NCBI GenBank assembly: GCA_017448375.1
Contig: JAFSLR010000355.1
Span: 1-7,499 of the forward strand
Length of the DNA stretch: 7,499 bases
Direction of reading: 5' to 3'
DNA from: Synergistaceae bacterium
Lineage (GTDB): Bacteria > Synergistota > Synergistia > Synergistales > Aminobacteriaceae
In this document: positions 1-6,547 of the stretch, piece after piece
Numbering within the stretch: the stretch's first letter is position 1
Layout of the letters: each line of letters opens with the position of its first letter
Program-made: the position numbers and the translations under genes
Notes under the pieces: generated by a model
Database searches by the model: none
Seen by the model: the letters and a program-made list of their open reading frames with translations, nothing else
Told to the model about the DNA's origin: nothing

Positions 1-211
1 AAGCTCCCATAATTTTATGATTGTTACGATGATATTATATCCGAAATTTTTTGACTGTGATAATATTTTATAATGCAAAATTTATTTTCAGCTAGAATCT
101 TTCCTCACTTGACATATTTTCATAAAGCATGTAATCTAATCTCTGCAATTTGATGTATGTTTTTTCAGTTTGCAAAATCATTTTTATTTTTATTCAGGAG
201 GCTTTTTTTTC
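1..211. other. AT-rich non-coding leader upstream of the cold-shock gene
   Basis: The first 211 bases are much richer in A+T than the rest of the window and contain no plausible gene. Besides the promoter at 109-137 they hold long T runs and an isolated TATAAT at 69-74 that lacks a properly spaced -35. The end of whatever gene lies to the left is not in the window. The part from about 144 is probably the transcribed 5' leader of the cold-shock mRNA. Such leaders often control cold induction, but I see no strong hairpin that would prove it here. Confidence 0.6.
109..137 (+). promoter_or_regulatory. Sigma-70-type promoter of the cold-shock gene
   Basis: A perfect -35 hexamer TTGACA lies at 109-114. 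After a 17-base spacer comes TAATCT at 132-137, which matches the -10 consensus at the key second A and last T and is preceded directly by TG. Transcription from here would start near 144, giving a leader of roughly 65-70 bases before the cold-shock start codon. The leader is rich in T and holds the ribosome binding site. The -10 is imperfect, so its exact position is an inference. Confidence 0.6.
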
Positions 212-412
212 ATGGCACAGGGAACTGTCAAATGGTTCAACGAGACAAAAGGATACGGCTTCATCACCGTAGACGACGGAAAGGACGTATTCGTCCACTT
301 CAGCGCAATTCAGGGTGAGGGCTTCAAGACACTCAACGAGGGACAGAAGGTAACGTTCGACATCGTAAACGGCGAGAAAGGCCCCCAGGCTGCCAACGTC
401 GTAAAGCAGTAG
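212..412 (+). CDS. csp: Cold-shock protein (CspA family), RNA chaperone
   Basis: A complete 66-residue single cold-shock domain, the usual length for the family. It binds single-stranded RNA or DNA and melts RNA secondary structure in the cytoplasm. The two RNA-binding motifs are clear: RNP1 (KGYGFI, residues 13-18) and RNP2 (VFVHFS, residues 26-31). The N-terminal GTVKWFN and the end motif GPQAANV are also typical. The reading frame is open upstream to a TTG at 170, but ATG 212 is chosen because the motif AGGAGG sits at 196-201, ten bases before it, and MAQGTVKWF is the normal family start. It has its own promoter and is followed by a hairpin terminator, so it is probably monocistronic. Family membership is certain. 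Whether it is cold-induced or constitutive cannot be told from sequence. Confidence 0.97.
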   Translation: MAQGTVKWFNETKGYGFITVDDGKDVFVHFSAIQGEGFKTLNEGQKVTFDIVNGEKGPQAANVVKQ

Positions 413-475
413 CAAGAAGGTCTCCTGCACTACACACACTTCCTAAACTACTAAAAACGTAGCAGAGAAAATCAC

Positions 476-512
476 ATGAGAATCTTGCAGGCAATGCGGG
501 GTTCTCATTTTT
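476..512 (+). terminator. Rho-independent terminator after the cold-shock gene
   Basis: ATGAGAA at 476-482 pairs with TTCTCAT at 502-508. The stem continues inward through G-U and G-C pairs (483-489 with 495-501), leaving a five-base loop at 490-494. The descending arm runs directly into TTTTT at 508-512. The stem is about 14 pairs but contains several G-U pairs and is only moderately GC-rich, so termination may be incomplete. It separates the cold-shock gene from the operon that begins 16 bases after the T run. No convincing separate promoter for that operon was found between 413 and 528. Confidence 0.7.
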
Positions 513-528
513 GTATTAGGGAGATAAT

Positions 529-1293
529 ATGACACAAAATGAAATGAATATCCTTGTTCCCGAAAAACTTTCGGAGATCGAGCGCACAATGGGAATAACT
601 GTACTTTACGCCGCTGAATCAGGCAGCAGGGCATGGGGATTTGAGTCAACCGACAGCGATTTTGACGTTAGATTCATCTACAAACGCCCTAAATCAGAAT
701 ATCTCAGGCTCAACGAAACGCGCGATGTTATAGAATTGCCCATTAATGACACTTGGGACGTTACCGGCTGGGACTTGGCAAAAGCATTAAGGCTCCTCCA
801 TAAGTCTAACCCTACATTGTTTGAATGGCTTTCATCACCTATATGTTACAGGGACACGGGATTTTCGGAAAGGATACAGCCTCTTCTCGCCGAATATTTT
901 TCCCCGTCAAGAATGTTATATCACTATCTGAGCATGTGCCGTAACAACATTCGCAATTACCTTCAGGGTGAAACCGTAAACCTTAAACGCTATTTATATT
1001 CATTGAGACCTGTACTTGCGTGCTTGTGGGTGATTGAATATGACGAGCCGCCGCCGATGAAATTCTCAGTTCTTGCGGAAAAATTATTGCCTGAAAATCT
1101 GCGTCCTTCGGTGAATTATCTTCTTTCTGAAAAAATGAAGTCCTCCGAGAAATCAGAAATTCAGCACATGAATGACATTGAGACTTTCATTAATGAGTCA
1201 GTGATAAGGGTTAAGGCTTATATTGAGACTTTGCACGAACCTCAAAGAAGCTGGGACTCACTGAACCGCTTTTTTCTTCAGGAAATATCATGA
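529..1293 (+). CDS. RlaP/YcgL-family predicted nucleotidyltransferase
   Basis: A 254-residue protein of the DNA polymerase beta-like nucleotidyltransferase superfamily, matching the group called RlaP (RNA-ligase-associated polymerase) or YcgL. The active-site signature runs from residue 30 to 51: GSRAWG (32-37) supplies the GS of the family, and DFD (D44, D46) the metal-binding pair. A third carboxylate is probably D77, in the stretch before GWDLAKAL. The later LFEWLSSPICY segment is also typical of the group. Family members are predicted to add nucleotides during RNA repair; the substrate is not established. ATG 529 follows GGGAG (519-523) by five bases. The stop overlaps the start of the CCA-type enzyme as ATGA, so the two are translationally coupled. 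No RNA ligase gene is in the window. Family assignment is strong; the cellular role is inferred. Confidence 0.85.
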   Translation: MTQNEMNILVPEKLSEIERTMGITVLYAAESGSRAWGFESTDSDFDVRFIYKRPKSEYLRLNETRDVIELPINDTWDVTGWDLAKALRLLHKSNPTLFEWLSSPICYRDTGFSERIQPLLAEYFSPSRMLYHYLSMCRNNIRNYLQGETVNLKRYLYSLRPVLACLWVIEYDEPPPMKFSVLAEKLLPENLRPSVNYLLSEKMKSSEKSEIQHMNDIETFINESVIRVKAYIETLHEPQRSWDSLNRFFLQEIS

Positions 1294-2459
1294 AATCATC
1301 AGCTCAGAATCTCATAATCTCCGAAAGAATCGCTAAAGCCGTAAACGAATCGGGCGGACGTGTCTTCTATGTCGGGGGATATGTACGGGATAAAATTTCA
1401 GGCCGTAACAGCAAGGACATAGACATTGAGATTCACGGGGTAACGCCGGAAAAACTCCGTGAGATTCTCTGTGCATTCGGTGAAGTTCAAAGCATGGGCG
1501 CAAGTTTCAGCATAATGGGACTCAAGCATTACAGCGTTGACATCTCAATGCCCCGTTCGCTCTCAACGGGTGAGATTGACCCCTTCACGGGCTTTGCGAA
1601 CGCCGCAAAACGCAGGGACTTCACGATGAACGCATTAATGGAGGACGTATTGACGGGTGAAATTCTTGACTTCTACGGCGGAATTGATGACATCAACCGC
1701 AGAATCATACGGCATGTTGACGACTCTACGTTCCTTCTTGACCCTTTGAGGGTGATACGTGCTGCGAGATTTTCGGCGGGATTGGGATTTGATGTTGATG
1801 ATGATACGAGGCGTATATGTTCGTCAGCAGACATCTCAAAGATTGCCCCTGAGCGCGTATTCTCCGAGCTTGAGAACGTCATCATAAAATCGGAATCACC
1901 TTCACGGTTCTTCGCTGAGCTTGAGAGAATGAATCAGTTATCGGTGTGGTTTCCTGAAGTCAGAGAATATGACATTATAGACATGGCCGCAAACGTCCGC
2001 GAAAAATCATCATACATCACAGGCTTCATGCTCGCTTCATTGTGTCATGACATGAGGGAAGATGATATTACCCGTTTCCTTTCACGCTTAACGAACGATA
2101 TACGGCTCACAAAATACGTCCTCAACATGGCCGGATTGTCTCAGAAACTCTCACGAATGCCCGAAGATTCACCCGTATTATCACTGCTTGAAGTTTTCGA
2201 TGACGCGGAATGCCCTGACGATTTGGCGTTGTTGTCGGAAATTTTCACGGGTAATCCTCACTCTGATATACTCACTCTGTATCATGAGAGGATGAGCCTT
2301 CCTTCTGTGAGGGGAGCTGACATTCTCAGGGAAGGAGCGAGTCCCGGCCCGGCTGTGGGCGAGGCAATGAGGCACATACATACATTAAGGCTTCAGGGAG
2401 TCCCGAAAGCTGAACAGCTGCGAGAGGCCATGAGATATATTGCGGAGGCGAAACAATGA
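1290..2459 (+). CDS. cca: Class II CCA-adding enzyme / poly(A) polymerase-family tRNA nucleotidyltransferase
   Basis: A 389-residue protein that adds CCA, or part of it, to tRNA 3' ends without a nucleic-acid template. Visible motifs in order: GGYVRD (29-34), catalytic DID (D43, D45), DISMPR (84-89), RRDFTMNAL (108-116), the base-recognition segment LDPLR followed by VIRAARF (150-161), and PERVFSEL (187-194). An LCHD at 251-254 looks like a remnant of the HD subdomain. The C-terminal RGADILREGASPGP...GVP segment is also family-like. The first residue of the EDxxR motif is Leu150, while Asp151 and Arg154 are kept. Motifs alone do not separate a full CCA enzyme from a CC-adding, A-adding or poly(A) enzyme. 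Pairing with RNase Z favours a tRNA role. ATG 1290 has AGGA at 1280-1283; both ends overlap neighbours as ATGA. Confidence 0.9.
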   Translation: MKSSAQNLIISERIAKAVNESGGRVFYVGGYVRDKISGRNSKDIDIEIHGVTPEKLREILCAFGEVQSMGASFSIMGLKHYSVDISMPRSLSTGEIDPFTGFANAAKRRDFTMNALMEDVLTGEILDFYGGIDDINRRIIRHVDDSTFLLDPLRVIRAARFSAGLGFDVDDDTRRICSSADISKIAPERVFSELENVIIKSESPSRFFAELERMNQLSVWFPEVREYDIIDMAANVREKSSYITGFMLASLCHDMREDDITRFLSRLTNDIRLTKYVLNMAGLSQKLSRMPEDSPVLSLLEVFDDAECPDDLALLSEIFTGNPHSDILTLYHERMSLPSVRGADILREGASPGPAVGEAMRHIHTLRLQGVPKAEQLREAMRYIAEAKQ

Positions 2460-3382
2460 TTGACGTAACACTTTTGGGGACGGCAGCACTTGCACCGATT
2501 CCAGGTCGGGCATTATCGGCGATGTTCCTGACTTGCGCGGGGCATTCGATACTTTTCGACTGCGGGGAAGGCACTCAGACAGCAGCGCGGAAAGCAGGTA
2601 TCAGCCTCATGAAGACCGACATTATAGCCCTGACACACTATCACGGGGATCATATATTGGGCATTCCGGGATTGTTGCAGACCATGTTCAGCTCAGGACG
2701 TACCGAGCCTATATACATTGCCGGGCCTGAAGGCTTGAACGTCATAATGTCAGCAATAATGACTCTGACGGGCGCGCTTCCGTTTTACGTGGGACTGATT
2801 GAGATTCCTTCTGAGGGATTGAGACTCCGCGAAATTGTCCCGGGCTGGCCGAACGAGGCTGTGTTGTCGTCATTCCCCACAAAGCACAGGTGCATATCTC
2901 AAGGGTATTCGTTCACTTTGGGGCGTGCCGGGAAATTCGACCCCGTTAAAGCGCGTGAATTGGGTGTTCCTCTTCACCTCTGGAAAGTCTTGCAGAGGGG
3001 CGAAAGTGTTTTTGCTGACGGAAAAGAGATTCTCCCGTCTCAGGTTATGGGGGAAAAACGCCGGGGGCTTAAAGTGATTTTCACGGGTGATACGGCAATG
3101 TGCGACTCTCTTGTTGAAGCCTCAAAGGGTGCTGACCTGATTGTATGCGACGCGACTTACGGGGATGACTCGCGCTCCGAGACTGCGATTGAACGCGGGC
3201 ATATGACATTCTCACACGCTGCTGAAACGGCGAGGCTTGCGGGGGCGAAAAGATTATGGCTGACTCATTACTCCCAGAGCGTTACGAACCCTGAATTATT
3301 CCTCCAGAACGCAACATCTATTTTCCCTGAGAGTATTTGCGGTTATGATGGTATGTCGGCGGAACTGAGATTTGACTCGTAG
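2456..3382 (+). CDS. rnz: Ribonuclease Z (tRNA 3' endonuclease)
   Basis: A 308-residue zinc-dependent metallo-beta-lactamase-fold nuclease, the normal size for the short-form enzyme. It cuts tRNA precursors after the discriminator base, giving the substrate for CCA addition. Metal and catalytic residues seen: HYHGDH (H61, H63, D65, H66), H144 in PTKH, D212 in FTGD, H249 in GHMT and H271 in LTHYS. GEGTQ (37-41) is the family hallmark near the N-terminus. A segment around 165-200 matches the region before the second metal-site aspartate in B. subtilis-type enzymes. The HEAT motif is replaced by CDAT (231-234) and HST by HMT, a form I associate with clostridial-type members. GGAGG at 2444-2448 supports the start; it overlaps the cca stop as ATGA. 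Its last 40 bases overlap the 3' end of truA on the other strand. Confidence 0.95.
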   Translation: MIDVTLLGTAALAPIPGRALSAMFLTCAGHSILFDCGEGTQTAARKAGISLMKTDIIALTHYHGDHILGIPGLLQTMFSSGRTEPIYIAGPEGLNVIMSAIMTLTGALPFYVGLIEIPSEGLRLREIVPGWPNEAVLSSFPTKHRCISQGYSFTLGRAGKFDPVKARELGVPLHLWKVLQRGESVFADGKEILPSQVMGEKRRGLKVIFTGDTAMCDSLVEASKGADLIVCDATYGDDSRSETAIERGHMTFSHAAETARLAGAKRLWLTHYSQSVTNPELFLQNATSIFPESICGYDGMSAELRFDS

Positions 3383-4110
3383 TTCACACGCCAGAACCAT
3401 AACCCGCACGCAGGTACAGTCATGGCCGACTCTGTTCTCTCACTCCCAGTCAGCAACCCTTCAAGCCACGCAAGACTCTTCTTCCCCGCCGAAACACTGT
3501 CAATATTCCCGACAATAATCCGTACCATATTCGTTAGGAACGATTGAGCCTTAACGCTGATGATTGAGAGATTTCCACGCTGCCTTATCCTTAACGTGTC
3601 AATAGTCCTCAAGGGGTCTTCAGGGCATTCACCCGCACGGCAAAACGCCCTGAAATTATGCCGTCCCTGAATCATTTTGCAGCATTCACGCGCAAGATTC
3701 ATATCCCAGATTTTTGCTTTACGATGCCACACAAAATTATTCATCATTGGCGGGCAGACATGGCCGTGATACACGAAATATTTATACTCCCTCGACAATG
3801 CAGAATACCTCGCGTTGAAACTTTCCGGGACGTAATACGCTCTCATTACCCGTATGTCATCGGGAAGGTAGAAATTCACCGCAAGCCTTAACTTTTCGGG
3901 CGGAATATCCTTCCCCATTCTGAATGACGCAACTTGACCCCAAGCGTTTACACCCCTGTCCGTTCGTCCTGCACCCGTTATTCTTATGGGTACTCCTGCA
4001 ATCTTTGCGAGTGCCGACTCGATTTCCTCCTGAATGCTTATTGCGTCCGGCTGTACCTGCCAACCAGAATATTTTTTCCCGATGTACGAAACCTTAACCG
4101 CGTAATTCAT
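3343..4110 (-). CDS. truA: tRNA pseudouridine(38-40) synthase TruA
   Basis: A 255-residue protein that isomerises uridine to pseudouridine at positions 38-40 in the anticodon arm of tRNA. The catalytic aspartate is D51 in GAGRTDRGVNAWGQ (46-59). Other family motifs are YSGWQVQP (14-21), SREYKY (106-111), HNFRAF (151-156), FLTNMVRIIVG (191-201) and the C-terminal VPACGLWF (232-239). Asn replaces the usual His of GVHA (N55), and HNF replaces the more common HDF. Both seem tolerable because the nucleophile and its arginine are kept. The ATG overlaps the ecfT stop as ATGA and has only a weak ribosome binding site, so translation is probably coupled. About 13 residues beyond the last conserved segment are encoded in DNA that also encodes the end of rnz. 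Confidence 0.95.
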   Translation of the reverse strand: MNYAVKVSYIGKKYSGWQVQPDAISIQEEIESALAKIAGVPIRITGAGRTDRGVNAWGQVASFRMGKDIPPEKLRLAVNFYLPDDIRVMRAYYVPESFNARYSALSREYKYFVYHGHVCPPMMNNFVWHRKAKIWDMNLARECCKMIQGRHNFRAFCRAGECPEDPLRTIDTLRIRQRGNLSIISVKAQSFLTNMVRIIVGNIDSVSAGKKSLAWLEGLLTGSERTESAMTVPACGLWFWRVNYESNLSSADIPS

Positions 4111-4883
4111 AGCCCAATCTCAATGAACATTCCCACACATACAGCACTAATCATCACCGTAATTGTATCTTTCCATCTCCAGATTAACGGCTTTCGTCTC
4201 GTGCGACTTGTACCACCGTCATATCCGCGTGCCTCCATAGCAACCGCAATCTCATCTGCACGCCGGAAGATTATCACTATCAGCGGTATCAATATCGGCA
4301 TGAATGACTTTACACGCTGGAATATATTTCCCTGACCTATTCTCGCTCCCCTTGAAACTTGAGCGCGTATTATCCTGTCAGTTTCCTCCATCAAAAGCGG
4401 TATGAACCTCAGAGCCATCGCAATCATCATTGAGACTTCATTAACGGGAAATCTAAATCTCGAAAGCGGCCTCAACATCGCGTCCAATCCGTCAGCAAGT
4501 TCAAGCGGTGATGTCGTAAGTGGAAGCATTACAGCAAACATCATCAATATCACAAGCCTAATCGACATGAATACTCCCGATATTACCGAGACGGTTAAAC
4601 TTTCGTCCCTGAATAGCCCCGCTATTATGTGAAATATTAACGTGAATACTGCGAGGAAGAATACTGGTTTTGCCGAACGAAGTACCGAACGCCACGAAAT
4701 TTTTGACGCACAAACAAGCCCCCAAAGTACTCCGCACCATATTATGATTCCCCAGTAAGTTTTTGACGGGAATATTGCCGATATTATGAGGAGCATTGAT
4801 ATAAGTTTTGCGCGAGGGTCAAGCCTGTGAATTATTGAGCCTGTCGGAACGTACTGTCCGAGATTCATGTTTATTGCAGACAT
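4107..4883 (-). CDS. ecfT: ECF transporter transmembrane coupling protein EcfT
   Basis: A 258-residue membrane protein that links the two ATPase domains of an energy-coupling factor (ECF) transporter to a substrate-binding S component, driving uptake of vitamins or metal ions. The N-terminal LGQYVPTGSIIHRLDPRAK (8-26) is the family signature. Hydrophobic segments lie at roughly 27-40, 43-60, 72-92, 103-122, 193-207 and 240-256. The two coupling-helix motifs that dock on the ATPases are AQVSRG (174-179, with SRG rather than ARG) and MEARGYDGG (216-224). The start at 4883 is supported by AGGAG (plus-strand 4892-4896) eight bases upstream; it overlaps the end of the ATPase gene by 13 bases. No S component gene is nearby, as expected of a shared (group II) module, so the substrate is unknown. 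Confidence 0.95.
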   Translation of the reverse strand: MSAINMNLGQYVPTGSIIHRLDPRAKLISMLLIISAIFPSKTYWGIIIWCGVLWGLVCASKISWRSVLRSAKPVFFLAVFTLIFHIIAGLFRDESLTVSVISGVFMSIRLVILMMFAVMLPLTTSPLELADGLDAMLRPLSRFRFPVNEVSMMIAMALRFIPLLMEETDRIIRAQVSRGARIGQGNIFQRVKSFMPILIPLIVIIFRRADEIAVAMEARGYDGGTSRTRRKPLIWRWKDTITVMISAVCVGMFIEIGL

Positions 4884-6547
4884 CGTGAAATCTCCTCATA
4901 GTCATATATTAGCGGGAAATCGGGATTAACTTTGCGGACTTCGGCTGAAACTCTGAGGACTTCCGGCCATGCTTCAGGCTTAACTGAGCCCATAATATCG
5001 TGAATAATCTCGTACGGCCTTCCCTCATTTATCACCCTTGAGTCCCTCAGTATCAATATCCTGTCGCTGTAATGTAACGCCATGTCCAAATCGTGTGTAA
5101 CGGTTATTATTGTCTTTCCTTCGTCCCTGAGTCTTGAGAGCATTCCGAGAATTTTTCGCTGATACGATGCGTCCAAACCCGCTAAAGGCTCATCAAGGAC
5201 AATAACTTCGGGTTTTGCCGACAACACGGACGCTATAGCAACGAGCCTTCTTTCACCGCCCGAAAGCGCGATAGGATTCCTTGCGAGGAAATCACGCGAT
5301 AGTCCGGCGCATTCAAGTCCGTAAATCACGGCTTCGTCAAGCAATTCACCCTTAAAGCCTGCGTTTTTGGGTGCGAATGCTAGCTCATCTTTCACGGTTG
5401 ATGAGAATAGCTGGTCTTCGGGATTCTGGAAGACTAATCCGGCTTTCTGTCTTAATGCGTAGACTTCCTCGCCTTTTTGGGGTAATGGCTGGCCGTCAAA
5501 ATATATTTTCCCTTCCTGAATCTTGTACAGTGCGTTAAGGTGCTGAACTAGGGTTGATTTTCCCGAACCTGATTTCCCGATTATCGAAAGCCATTCGCCC
5601 GCGTGAATGTCGGCGTTAATATCTTTGAGGGCGTAAGAGTTCTCGTCATATTTGAAGGACAATCCGTCAACCAGAAATTTATCGTCATATTTTGTTTCAG
5701 GCGTTGAAATTTTTGCTGACGGCTTTAACTCCGCTAGTCCTTCGGGGAATTTTATCCCGTGAGAATCGCAATAACGTTTTATCTTGAGACTGTCTGGAAC
5801 AGTGAACCCTAAACTTTCGGCGTTCTCCCAGAAATCGTTGACGCTCCCTTGCCATTTCACTCCGCCTTCAGAGAGGACGATAACTTTCTGAATGTCGCTG
5901 AAACTCTCCGCTTCAAGCTGGTGCGTAATCTGAATGATTGTCATACCCTCAGCGTGAAGGTAGCGCAATACTTTCTCAATCTTCAGCCTTCCGCTTGGGT
6001 CAAGCATTGCTGTTGGCTCGTCAAGTATCAGGCATTCGACATTAGCGGCTAGGACTCCTGCGAGAGCTGCGCGCTGTTTTTCGCCTCCTGAAAGCGCAGA
6101 TACGGCCGAATCTTTTTTCCTGAGCATGTCTGTTTGAGCGAGTGCCATATCAACACGGAGCTGAATCTCTTCTGGACTCAGCCCTTGATTTTCGGGCGCA
6201 AACGCAACGTCATCCTCAAGCATGGCCGCAACGATTTGATTTTCGGGGTCTTGGAATAACATTCCGACGGTGCTGCGTAATTCCCTGAAATCAATTTCCC
6301 GAATATCTTTGCCGTTTACCATGCAGGAACCTTCTGAGGGGTCAATTATTCCCCCGATTATTTTCGCCAGTGTTGATTTTCCGCTCCCATTATGACCGAG
6401 AATTGCTGCCCTTTCTCCTTTGGCTACAAAAAACGAGACGCGGTTTAATGCACGTCCCGTATTATTTCTGCCGTATGAGAACGAAACCGAGCAGACCTCG
6501 ATTAACGGGGGGTTATTTCTGCTCTTCTTTTCGTTCGACAAGTTCAA
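4871..6547 (-). CDS. Fused double ATPase of an ECF transporter (EcfA1-EcfA2)
   Basis: A 558-residue protein with two complete ABC ATPase domains that hydrolyse ATP to power an ECF importer with EcfT. Domain 1 (about 15-240): Walker A GHNGSGKST (51-59), Q-loop FQDPENQ (98-104), signature LSGGE (152-156), Walker B LILDE (173-177), switch His209. Domain 2 (about 290-520): Walker A GKSGSGKST (324-332), FQNPEDQLF (373-381), LSGGE (428-432), VIVLDE (448-453), His485. All catalytic residues are present in both. FQNPEDQLF resembles EcfA2, so the order is A1 then A2, as in the usual separate genes. A TGA lies immediately before TTG 6547, so only TTG 6547 or TTG 6541 can start the protein. Neither has a good ribosome binding site, and both lie within rplQ. 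Translation probably depends on ribosomes finishing rplQ. Confidence 0.93.
   Translation of the reverse strand: MNLSNEKKSRNNPPLIEVCSVSFSYGRNNTGRALNRVSFFVAKGERAAILGHNGSGKSTLAKIIGGIIDPSEGSCMVNGKDIREIDFRELRSTVGMLFQDPENQIVAAMLEDDVAFAPENQGLSPEEIQLRVDMALAQTDMLRKKDSAVSALSGGEKQRAALAGVLAANVECLILDEPTAMLDPSGRLKIEKVLRYLHAEGMTIIQITHQLEAESFSDIQKVIVLSEGGVKWQGSVNDFWENAESLGFTVPDSLKIKRYCDSHGIKFPEGLAELKPSAKISTPETKYDDKFLVDGLSFKYDENSYALKDINADIHAGEWLSIIGKSGSGKSTLVQHLNALYKIQEGKIYFDGQPLPQKGEEVYALRQKAGLVFQNPEDQLFSSTVKDELAFAPKNAGFKGELLDEAVIYGLECAGLSRDFLARNPIALSGGERRLVAIASVLSAKPEVIVLDEPLAGLDASYQRKILGMLSRLRDEGKTIITVTHDLDMALHYSDRILILRDSRVINEGRPYEIIHDIMGSVKPEAWPEVLRVSAEVRKVNPDFPLIYDYEEISRCLQ

Noticed and set aside
51..74. 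TTGACT at 51-56 and TATAAT at 69-74 as an extra promoter
   Set aside because: The spacer is only 12 bases, too short for sigma-70; no other -35 lies at the correct distance from TATAAT.
74..198. Three loosely similar blocks starting TGCAA and ending TTCAG (from 74, 144 and 171) in the leader
   Set aside because: Spacing and internal bases differ and the region is AT-rich low-complexity DNA; they could arise by chance.
170..211. Upstream TTG start extending the cold-shock protein by 14 residues
   Set aside because: The extension is Phe-rich, unlike the family, and contains the AGGAGG that clearly serves ATG 212.
523..528. GATAAT just before the nucleotidyltransferase ATG as a -10 element
   Set aside because: No -35 is found 16-18 bases upstream, and the transcript would begin inside the gene.
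443..649. 68-codon minus-strand open frame over the terminator and start of the nucleotidyltransferase gene
   Set aside because: It spans a hairpin terminator and the conserved N-terminal coding region of the opposite gene; no family resemblance.
3934..4335. 133-codon open frame on the plus strand
   Set aside because: It lies antisense across truA and ecfT, both with strong family motifs; its translation has no recognisable domain and no ribosome site.
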